Assembly: GCF_008831285.2 (NCBI RefSeq)
Contig: NC_045147.1
Location: forward strand, 15,044,854-15,108,853
Length of the DNA stretch: 64,000 nucleotides
From: Nymphaea colorata
Lineage: Eukaryota; Streptophyta; Magnoliopsida; Nymphaeales; Nymphaeaceae
Reading direction: 5' to 3'
The notes beneath the pieces were generated by a model. That model made no database searches, was not told where the DNA came from, and saw only the letters and a program-made list of their open reading frames with translations. The first letter of the stretch is position 1, and each line of letters begins with the position of its first letter. Made by a program: the position numbers and the translations under genes. Shown here piece after piece: positions 54,571 through 64,000 of the stretch.

Positions 54571-56456
54571 AAAAAGAAATGAGCGATAAACAGAGATTCT
54601 GAGTTGGAACTAGTTATGACAGATCTATACAAGATGACAAAGAAAATCGACGTTGCAACAGACACAACCTATACTTTTAACATAGAAGTTCTTCATTCAA
54701 TTTGATTTGGACTCTTATGAACACACATATACACCAAAATGAATTACATTTTGCATGCATTTAAATAAAAAAATTCTTTCAACTTACAATTGATACTAAG
54801 GTTTAATGCCTTTTACCACTGTTATTTTCCTTTCTCATTCACCTTGAGCAATCAGCAGTCCCCCAATTTCACAAAACGCACTCAACAAGTGCCCCAATCA
54901 GCAATCAACACTTTTATCATTGTAACTTGTAAGTTTGTAACTCAGTTATGTTTTTTTAAAAAATGGGAAAGAAGGGTTTCGATCAACTTCTTTCCCTTTC
55001 CATTTCACACAAAACAAAAGGGAGGCACTCAGAAGACAACTCTCTCTAGCCGACTACTCTATCTCCGGCAGCGAAAACTTCACCTCCGGTGGCAAAAGAT
55101 TTTTGTCCGTCTCTGGCGATGAGAGCTTCATCTCTGCGGCAAGAGCTTCATGTACATCTCACGCCCCTGCCCAGCCATGTCCACCCCTTCCTAGCTGCGA
55201 GAGCTCCATCTCCGGCAGCGGGACATTACGCCCCTCTCTGCCCTGTTCGCCCTTCCCTTCCGCGAAGAGTCCCACGCTGGTTTCACATTCTTTCGGACTC
55301 AAGTGAGCAAAACCCCTGACAGACAGACCTGTGCAGTGAAATTTCACCCAATCGTATGAGTTTTTTTAGTGAAATTTCACGGCGTTTGATTCGTCGTAAG
55401 GTGTAGGGGTGAAAATTCACCAGCCCGCACAGTTTTCAACCACAGGGCCTAAGGCAAAAGTAATTTTCTTTCCACCTTCGAAAGGGTATCCAGCTTTATT
55501 GTGTGAACTTTGGATGAACAATATGTCAACAACTCATTGTCCCAAACAATTCATTGTCCCAAAAGACTTCTCATTCCCCCTTGTTTTTGAGGTCCTGAAC
55601 TGCCTCAAAACATTCTTTCATCTATAAAACTTGCAGAAAAAAGCTCCAAAACAAAACAAAAACTGGAAAAGTGATTGATAAAAAGAAGAATATCAGGATA
55701 AAGCCCCATTAAATGTTTAAAAGAAAGTCAATACTTTCTATGACATCAAGATTGATATGGTTAGGAAGTCTATCATAACATTCATTTGGTTTCCATATGG
55801 AGGTAACCCCACGCGCTATGGAAGAAGCAGTCGTGAGACCTTATTAAATATTTGAAGACTCTTCTCATGTGACTTGTCATGCATCTTTATGTCATCGTGG
55901 TTTCAGTTGTCAATTGTCAGCGGCAACAGTTGGTCATTGTTGTTTAATGAGTACGTCCCAAAGGCAAGAGTATTTTGTAAAATTGCTTCATGAAGCAAGC
56001 AAATTCACAGAATGATAATAAATGGTGTCAATAGAAGCCTTCTTGATTTTGTTAATTTTCTTATGTAATGGAAGTTGGTATTCAAAAAAAGTAAAAGTTG
56101 GTTGTGATTCGATCCGCGTATAGAATACTGAAAGATCAACCGATGCGGTGAAGATTTGCTTGGGACGGGAGGAGACAGGCCACGAGGAAGGACGCGCTTT
56201 GCCGGCACGGGCTCGGTTCAATGTTTTCCGGCAGCGTACAGGAAGCATATGCGCCTGCAAGCACCCTGCTAGCCAACACGGACCCACCCCCACGCGCCTA
56301 CGAGCCCACCACGAACCAGCCCGGAAGGCACCGCCTCCGCGGTCCTCTCCAACCGCCTAACCGACATCCGGTATCCAGCCAAACATCATAAATCCAATCC
56401 ACCGTCCGATCACGTACGGATCGCCACTTGTCATTCTCCTGACGCGGCTAAGTTAC

Positions 56457-56463
56457 TATAAAA
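56457..56463 (+). promoter_or_regulatory. TATA box of the second CML gene
   Basis: TATAAAA lies 71 bases before the ATG at 56528. This gives a leader of about 40 nt and supports that start codon. Confidence 0.65.
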
Positions 56464-56527
56464 TGGGAGGCTACCGATGCTTTCCCTCTCCTAAACCGGT
56501 AAACGTAGGAAGGAAGGAATTCGCACA

Positions 56528-57130
56528 ATGAAGATGAATTGCTTCAATCCCAACTACAAGAAAAAATCCCCCAGGCGAAACCCTACCCCCGCAACCGATT
56601 GCAGCAATCTTTCCCGCTCGCCGGAACAGTCGTCTTCCAACTCCGGCGCCAAGTGCTCGGCGGCCCCGCCCGCGGCCGCTTCCTCGCTCTCCATCCAGGA
56701 TTCCGGCGACCTGCGCCAGGTGTTCGAGAAGTTCGACGCGAACGGCGACGGGCGGATCTCCACCGACGAGCTAGAGTCGATGCTTCGGTGCCTCGGGTTC
56801 GCCGGGTCCAGGGAGGAGGTGGAGGCGATGATGCGGGAGGCGGACACCGACGGCGACGGTTTCGTGAACCTCGACGAGTTCTTGCATATGAACACGCAGG
56901 AGACGGACGCGTCCAAGTGCATGGAGGATCTGAGGAATGCGTTCACGATCTTCGATCGGGACAAGAACGGCCTGATCTCCGCGGACGAGCTGCATCAGGT
57001 GCTCAGGAGCCTGGGGGACAGCGCGACCCTGAGCGCCTGCAAGGACATGATCCGCGGCGTCGATCAGAACGGCGACGGCCAGGTCAATTTCGAGGAGTTC
57101 ATGATGATGATGACGAAATCCCCCAGATGA
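56528..57130 (+). CDS. CML: Calmodulin-like protein with four EF-hands (gene 2)
   Basis: Second calcium-sensor gene of the CML family, intronless, 200 aa. The N-terminal ~58 residues are a Ser/Pro/Lys-rich extension starting MKMNCFNPNYKKKSPRR. EF loops are DANGDGRISTDE (70-81), DTDGDGFVNLDE (106-117), DRDKNGLISADE (143-154) and DQNGDGQVNFEE (179-190). Each keeps Asp at 1, Asp or Asn at 3 and 5, and Glu at 12, so four functional sites are expected. The C-terminus is FMMMMTKSPR. The basic Cys-containing N-terminus could aid membrane contact, but there is no MGC myristoylation signal. The start fits the TATA box at 56457. It is related to but clearly diverged from the CML at 52.3 kb outside the EF loops. 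An AATAAA lies 159 nt after the stop. Confidence 0.96.
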   Translation: MKMNCFNPNYKKKSPRRNPTPATDCSNLSRSPEQSSSNSGAKCSAAPPAAASSLSIQDSGDLRQVFEKFDANGDGRISTDELESMLRCLGFAGSREEVEAMMREADTDGDGFVNLDEFLHMNTQETDASKCMEDLRNAFTIFDRDKNGLISADELHQVLRSLGDSATLSACKDMIRGVDQNGDGQVNFEEFMMMMTKSPR

Positions 57131-57288
57131 TCCAGAGAAATCTGTCGCATTGGCTTTCGTATTGATTTCCGCCCCTTTCTACCGAAATTCCGTTCGTCTC
57201 CTCTCTGAAACATTTCCTTTTAAGTTTCTTCCACGATTGCCTGTGTAAATAGCTATAATCGGCGCGATTTGTTATAGGTTGAAAATCC

Positions 57289-57294
57289 AATAAA
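57289..57294 (+). terminator. Likely poly(A) signal of the second CML gene
   Basis: AATAAA lies 159 bases after the stop codon, followed by a GT/T-rich stretch (GGTGATTTGTTTTTC). This is a typical plant near-upstream element. Confidence 0.5.
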
Positions 57295-57299
57295 GGTGA

Positions 57300-58239
57300 T
57301 TTGTTTTTCTGCTGATCAATATTTTCTGTCTATACCAATCGTTCATGGTTCCGTTCCGCCTGTAATGGACTCGCCCAAACGGGCCACCTATTGTTCTCTT
57401 GTTTTCCTGTGCATCAAATTCCAACCTATTGGGGACGAATGACATGTCCCCGTATATGGTAACTGTATGCTTGGCAAGTTGCCAAAAATTTGTTACCTAA
57501 TGATGACAAGTATACATTATCAATGCGACAGGAAGGTCGCTGTCAGCACTCAAATAGTGAAATGTGCCTCCCAAAATTCTTGAGTGTCGTCACCATTAGA
57601 CTCGAAATCTTGTGGAGTCATGGACTGCTCTGTATAATGTATAGGCACAACTAATTTTACCTGTCTCAGGAACTTGACGAAAGAGAGAGAGAGTAGTTCG
57701 CAACTAATTGGCAAAACAAATTGTTCAACTTCAGTGCCAAACTAGTTCTTAGGGGAGAGTGTCCAAATCGAAACTTTTAACGTCTGAATACCTCGACAGA
57801 TCACGGTTGTAATATTCTTTGGAGGGAGAGAGATCAGAAGAGAGATCTCCACGATGTCAGGGAACATAAATAGTCAAGAAGCGAAGAGTAAAGTAGCAGA
57901 GAAAGCAAATAAAATGTCACCACAGAACCTATGCTCTACCATAAGGATCAAATATTGTTAAGGAATTCCGGCAAATAGAAGCTAATGGTTCAAAGCCCCT
58001 GATAAAATTTGTGGCGAGCAACGCAAAACCTCCGACTTGATACACCTTGTAGATGGTTAGTACATAAACGAACTAACCAAGTATAACTTGAATATGTTGA
58101 TAATGGTGCAAGCTTCAGAATTCAATCGTCAAAATTCTGGCAACGATGGAATTAGGATAAACTGGAGGAGTGGTATACCGTGAAACCCAATGAAAACGGC
58201 CTTATCTGGCCTCCCCGGTTCAACATTCACTCATTTAGT
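57300..58239. other. Spacer downstream of the second CML gene
   Basis: No gene, repeat family or RNA is recognisable in this ~0.9 kb. Confidence 0.5.
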
Positions 58240-59740
58240 ACTGTAATTAGAACACAAATCACCCAGCATGTTCACTTGAACAGGCAGAGGCAAGGTGGTC
58301 TGATGGTTTTTCATTGTTAATCTTGAGAGGCGATTCACTGCAATGGGATGTAGTATTACTGCTTGACCTTAGATTCTGGAGCTTATATAAAACATGATTA
58401 ATCCAAGTAAGGATATAATCAGGGAGAACATTAACTATGATAGGAGTCTTGACATTAACTATGTTTAATTCTGCACTTTCTGCATGTCGTATAATTTCCA
58501 CAACATTTGTTTTAAGACTTGGAAAAGTCACCAAAGTTGAAGAAAACTAGAGGGCGCCATTGACAACATATGACAGAATCGGCATTCCTTGCCTGTGCAT
58601 GGAACGAACCAATCTAAGTGGCTTATGCTTTCCTTTGCATAGTGATCCATTACGTTAATATCACGAGGCAACGACAAGCTTTTAGCAATGAAGGTGACAA
58701 CTTTATCTATGTAACCAGCCTTGCAACCATCGGTCCATAAGAAGCAATCTGACAATGGAAAGTCTACCATCCAAATTATTTACAGCCTTCCTCATTCTTG
58801 CAAAGAGATCGAAGAGAGCAATATGCACCTGCCATTCACGAAGATAGACGTTGTTGATGATTCTAAGGGCCTGCATCCTCCTAATTCTTCTAACATTCCA
58901 TGAGATTATCACTAGGACCTTCCTTCTTGCCTTCGTTTCCTTATCAGGGGCAATACAGATCTTCCTTTGCTCATTGAAAAATGTTCCTGGCTTTCTTCAC
59001 CATGAATTCCAATTTTCATTTCTGTCAACCGTCTGATTGTCCAACACCAACATCATTTTCCTGACTGGGGATTAACGTGGTCTCTTCCACTTGCGACCTG
59101 CACCATTTCGAACCAACCCCATGACCACAAGATCAAATGATGAGATCATTAAGCCAAAGCCAAAATTTTTCATTCACATTTACAAATTACAATACTCCCA
59201 AGGAACCCAAAACCTGTAAGGCCTCTTTCGATCACCCCCATTTGGCATTCTGCAATCGTCAAAGAAATTAATGCTTTTCTATCTTCCAACACTCGGACAC
59301 TTCTTATGAATGGGGCATTGTTGGTTGTAAATGGGTAATGTTCAGAGCAAAATTTAAAGCTGGCGACACCTTAGAGAGCCTCAAAGCTCACTTGTCGATC
59401 GCTTCCTGGTCACTCAGCTTCTGGAAGTTGCTTGCCAAGAAACTTTTTCCATCATTATAAGGGTTTTGTTAACTATTGTGTTGGCTAATGCTTGTTCCAT
59501 TAGACAGCTTGACATTAATATGTGTTAATTTCCACATAGGTTCTTCCTGATCTATGTAACGTTCAGTACTGGAATTCCAAGATCCCTTTTGACCTCATTT
59601 CGTTTGCAATCTCAACAAGGTTCTCTATGGCCTCCGTCGATCTTGAGGGGCTTGGTTTGATAAGTTTTGTCCTGCAACTTGCTTGTCTGGGGTTTCTTAT
59701 TGCAGCAGAGACGATTGGTTCGTGTTTCTTTGCCAAATAA
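58240..59740 (-). mobile_element. Probable degenerate LINE (non-LTR retrotransposon) fragment
   Basis: On the minus strand from about 58925 the translation reads VLVIISWNVRRI and then REWQVHIAL. This resembles the opening of the apurinic-type endonuclease domain of plant LINE ORF2 (usually ISWNVRG...). Frameshifts and stops follow, and the flanking minus-strand frames (58259-58534, 58528-58770) are short and out of phase. No reverse transcriptase motif was found. The outer limits are approximate. Confidence 0.4.
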
Positions 59741-60609
59741 GAAATCGGGAGACAAATTTGTTAGTTACTCTATGCAAATGATGAAATTCTTATGGCCATT
59801 AACTCCGAATCACTGGGTAAAACTATTCAGTATCACTTTCTCATGAATAATTTATGCCAACATCTGCATTTTTTCATCATGTTCAGATTTGTCATGCTGT
59901 ACAGTTTTTGGAAGAAAAATTGGACTGAAATGAAGATGTAAATTGTTAATTCCAAATCTAGTTTGATTCATCGATCAGATCCGAACATGTCAAACTTCAC
60001 ATTTTGCAGAAGATCGTCCCCCTGTGGCCCCTTTGGAGTCCTGAAAAAGGCTGTCAGCCTTTTCCTTTCACTTTTGCCTTAACATTAAAAAATTTTAGCG
60101 TGGCTTGTTTTCCGGTAATGGCATTCAACCAGAGAATCCCAAGGTAAATCTGGAACTTCAAAATTCACGATCATTAATTATTCCGTTTCGGTTTCAGATA
60201 CCCCACGGGCCACGGCATGTCCTTGGCGTGTCCTAGTTGTAGGCTTGCAGCTGACCTGACCAGTAACCTCCATTCTCAACTAAAAGTTCCCCAACCTGAA
60301 TTTAAAAAAAAAAAAAAAAAAAACTTTGGGAAGTAAAGTGAAATATATCTAACTAAAAACGACAGTTCATCAGAAAAAATAGATCTGGCCAATTATCAAT
60401 TGGCAGTAACAGCACGACTCCGTGCATTGCCAGCCTATTTTCTCCATGAAAATATCTTACTCCAGAGATAGCACTTAATTTGGAGACTTCAGAAGTTTGA
60501 GTACATTTCAAGGGTCTGATCTTTTTGAAAAAGCCATTTCGAAACTCAATTATTGGCTGCCAGAAATTTCTGGCTAAAAGTACGCTGAGGTACACCCGGC
60601 AGGAGTGTG

Positions 60610-60625
60610 TTGCATGCATGCAACA
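60610..60625. repeat. Perfect 16-bp palindrome
   Basis: GTTGCATGCATGCAAC is fully self-complementary and contains overlapping RY motifs (CATGCATG). The sequence on its right (CAACATATATACGTCGAAAG) resembles that after the inverted repeat at 23898-23925. Confidence 0.85.
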
Positions 60626-60924
60626 TATATACGTCGAAAGAAAAAAAGAAAGTGGGAGTTGGGGTAGTCTAGTAATTTTCTTCTTTTTTTTTATAAAAAT
60701 ATCCTTTTTTTTTTTTATACGATTAACTTTTTCATTACCTCTTTTGTTCTTATACAAAAATATCCTTCTGTTTATTAGGAGGAATATTATGATCATTATA
60801 CAGACCCGATGTATAACCAACTTTGACACCTAGTTCTATAGAGAGCAGCCCATATAACTAGACCTAAGACCTAAGTCTATTTTTCATGAAAGTATATGTA
60901 TATAGCTCCACCATGAGTACCGAT

Positions 60925-61270
60925 GTCAATGGATCAGATTTAGATCGAATGTATTCGGATATTCACATCTTTGAATTCAAATACGAATAAAACAAACCAT
61001 GTCCAAATCCAAATCTAAAATATGGATTTACAATCTAAACCTAATTTTTTATATACATATCCAAATCCAAATCCAAATTTTGAACCAATTTTCAAAACAT
61101 TAGATATAGGATATTTGTCTAAAATAGAATTTGTATCCAAATCTGGTCGGATATTTGTGTACATCCGAATCAGATGCCATTTTCTAACTCCAAATCTGAT
61201 TCGTTTTCTTAATCAGATATTAATTTTTTTTTTCCATGATTGAATATCTGATTCAAATCAGAGACATTGA
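60925..61270. repeat. Third copy of the AT-rich dispersed repeat
   Basis: GGATATTCACATCTTTGAATT is followed by many CCAAATC/GAATC/GATTC motifs. It matches the AT-rich halves at 18930-19190 and 49010-49330 in character and opening motif. Confidence 0.5.
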
Positions 61271-62206
61271 CGTCCCTAGCCAGAAACTGTGAGCAGGAAA
61301 ACATTTAAAACGAATGGATGATGAGGTAGCGGTAGCTAGGGAGTCATTTTCCAATATAAAACCGATCTGTATGTACGATGGCATATCTGCTGTAAGGTGG
61401 CGGCGAGTCCTCATCCTTGGTGGGGGCGCAAAACTTTTCTCTCCGCTACCATCTGTGGGACGATGAGGTTTGAAGGGCTTCTATGATTGCTGAGAATGAC
61501 AATACCGATATGGACATGACGCTCACTAATTCAATCTGCGGTCCACGTTCCTCTTCAATTTTTTCTCTCTTGACGTGCTTTCATGAGCAGCAATTATTTG
61601 ATGTCATCACATCAATCGTTTAAATATAGTCATTACTGTAGCCTAAACCAATTCCACAAGTCAACAAATTTTAACGAACACTGTTTTAGATGTTTTGTTT
61701 CAATGGTGCATACATGAATTACAGCATGAATTTATAATCTTTGCAGCATTCATCCACGGATCTCAAGTTGAACACTCTCCCTTTCCATCGAGAGATTCAT
61801 GCATATATTGAAGATTTTAATGTGTGGATCTCAAACTGGAAATTTTTTGCTGAAATCTAGTCAAACGTTCCTGCTTTCGTTCAATGAACTCAATTCCTCG
61901 GAATAAATTTTTTTCTTCTTTAGATGACTAAGTGAGAACGGACCACCAAACTTGAGGAGACAATAATGGCGGAAAGCTAGAATCATTCACTACTAGGAAT
62001 AAAAATGTTACCTAAGTGTTCTCTCTTTTCAGAGTGTACTTGTTAAGAAGTACAGACTAATTTTAAAGTGCAGAAAAATGAAATGTTACAAAATGGTACA
62101 AAAGGGTCTAGATGATTTAGAAATGCTAACAAACATTTGAAAGATTATGAACAGCGGCTAGACTTGATTACATCTCTCGTGTAACTGCATTATTGACGAC
62201 TGGTTG

Positions 62207-62230
62207 ATATATATATATATATATATATAT
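62207..62230. repeat. (AT)n microsatellite
   Basis: Twelve AT units. Confidence 0.92.
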
Positions 62231-64000
62231 GAACAATTCATTGGGTGGTTGAGTTACATTTATGTTCATGCCATAGAACAAAACATTCAACTACAGGAAC
62301 ATGGGACAACGAACTTCGCTCCCCTGAGAGACAGAGAAGGAGAGAAAGGCATGTGCGTTTGGTAATGAGATTTGTTAAATATTGAGAGGAACACTTGCAA
62401 CCACAGATTTTTCTTTTTTGAGTTTGAGTATGATTGAATGGAAAGGAAGTTTTCGGTGGGACATAAGGCGGAAGAATGCTCCAATGGCTGCAGGGCAAGT
62501 TGTGTGGGCAAGCACAACCTGATACAGATTAATTATCAAGCTCTAATAAATAAGTATCATGGCCAGCCATTGACTTGATCAAATAATCAAACATTATTTT
62601 CAATTTGGGTAAGGTGTACTGATAACCAAAAGGACAAAAAGAAAAAAAATGAAGAAGGTACCCGAGGATCATGAGTATCATCTTCTGAGATTATTAGCCC
62701 ATAAGAACTATATGTGGTTATAGACAATGGTAATTGGTAAAGTGGATGTTCCTTGAGAAGTTACCTGCAGTAATTTTTCAACTGAGAGCTGTGGCGAAAC
62801 AGAGAGAGTTGTAGAAACAATAAACTTAATATATAATTAGTGACTTTCACCAAATTTTCCAGAAAAAAAAAAATTAACATCCTTTCACTCAAACTCCGAT
62901 ACAATATTGTCCGGACGCAGCTTAAGCTAGCTAAATTGTGCCCACATGCATTTATAAGATCCCGTTCTTATTGTTGCGACCACCTGCCTTTATATAGCTT
63001 AGCAATCTTTATCTCAAGTTGGAATATTCTATGTTCTAATCTAAATGATTCTACCTTTTAAGAATAACTTACTAATTAGTTGAGCAACTCAACCGGAGTT
63101 TTCTCCTCGAGGAGCTTGACGATTCTTGAAGAGTCGTACTATAATATAGAATGACCAATTATTTAGATCATAATGCCGAAATCTTGTGATTGCAAGTCCT
63201 CACCACATGGCTTTTCCCTTCTCCCTTCATCCATGCATGAAATGATTTTGTTGAAGTTTAGAGAAGCAATCCAATGTATGTATATCAGGAGTCATCTGAT
63301 ACATTTAATTTCTTGCTTTAAATGAAAATGGTTGCGTTATGGTGAACGAGGAAATAAAATCACATGAAGGATTATGATTGATGAAGGCTCGTAAATGCAT
63401 ATTTTTATACGCATCCGCTGGCCGTGCATGCGCATCTTTTGCTTTGGTTGCTAAAAATCAACTAAAAGGAGACAGTAGACATGTTTAATTGTCTTCTTCC
63501 TTAGGAGGAAGAAGAAGTTTACATGTCACTTACAGGTTGAGGAACACGAACTAAGTCTGAACTCCCAAAGACTTGAAGCGGCAGTCATGGATCAGTTTGA
63601 AAGGGATAGAACAGACTTACCTTCACGTGCAAGTATGTGATACCTGGAAAGTGAGGCATTCCGAATATGTGGGTATCAATCAAATCCTTTTAATGCGTTC
63701 TGGGCCGCTTGGACCTTTATTCCAAACCACACCCCTTGGTTGGTCAATGCCCCACGTAAACCAAGAGAGTTCATTATGTATGTTGGAGGAGAGAAGACAA
63801 CCATTGATGCCAAACTTGCGGATCTGGTATGATCCATCTTTAATAATGCATCAGCAGCATAAGATTTCAATGTTTTGATTCGATCTATATATATATGTTT
63901 CAAGAGCATTCTATTTGTTTTTCTTATACAAAACATGATGTGATTATAGATGGTTTTAAATCCGTTAATCAAATGTTGAACATAATGAATAATATGTTTT

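Larger units (their letters stand above)
52953..56456. other. Spacer between the two CML genes
   Basis: No third CML copy or fragment is seen. It contains a T20-type homopolymer near 53851-53874, two tandem duplications near 54.2 and 54.5 kb and a CT/GC-richer patch at 55030-55330 without a recognisable protein. The last 300 bases are GC-rich and form the promoter of the second CML gene. Confidence 0.55.
59741..64000. other. Right-hand intergenic region
   Basis: No supported gene. Contents: an A-rich run at 60302-60323, a palindrome at 60610-60625, a dispersed AT-rich repeat at 60925-61270, a (TA)n at 62207-62230, and a stretch at 63.6-63.85 kb open on both strands. Confidence 0.5.

Overview
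This is nuclear DNA from a flowering plant. Genes carry GT/AG introns and are separated by AT-rich spacers holding (AT)n microsatellites and decayed repeats. All recognisable genes are standard plant families: alpha-amylase, a P-class PPR protein, a receptor-like cytoplasmic kinase, a group 3 sulfate transporter and two calmodulin-like proteins. The sequence alone does not fix the lineage. There are no bacterial-type operons, CRISPR arrays or rRNA genes, and I found no complete tRNA.

Layout. 0.8-2.8 kb (+): secreted alpha-amylase, 4 exons, 423 aa. 4.8-7.3 kb (-): mitochondrial-type PPR protein, 3 exons, 422 aa; its first exon is tiny (44 nt) and its last splice acceptor is duplicated inside the intron. 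13.4-16.9 kb (+): receptor-like cytoplasmic kinase, 5 exons, with a 99-nt in-frame segment that looks like an optional intron. 22-27 kb: rearranged debris of a second sulfate transporter copy. 27.4-35.0 kb (-): intact SULTR gene, 13 exons, 642 aa. 37-52 kb: no supported gene, only tandem duplications, a MITE-like element and dispersed low-complexity repeats. 52.3-53.0 kb and 56.5-57.1 kb (+): two intronless four-EF-hand calmodulin-like genes. 58.2-59.7 kb (-): probable degenerate LINE fragment. 59.7-64 kb: no supported gene.

The genes do not form one pathway. The clearest history is at the SULTR locus. A ~700-bp block sits on both sides of the gene (25.80-26.57 and 36.59-37.31 kb). The gene's last exon and 3' flank occur again, broken, at 22.0-22.8 kb. 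A piece of intron 7 recurs inverted at 24.95-25.30 kb. Together these fit an old tandem duplication of a ~10.8-kb SULTR unit whose downstream copy has lost nearly all its exons. The two CML genes probably also descend from a local duplication, but they are strongly diverged.

Exon boundaries were set by hand, using GT/AG signals, reading phase and family conservation. Statements on homology between repeats are by-eye alignments without computed identities.
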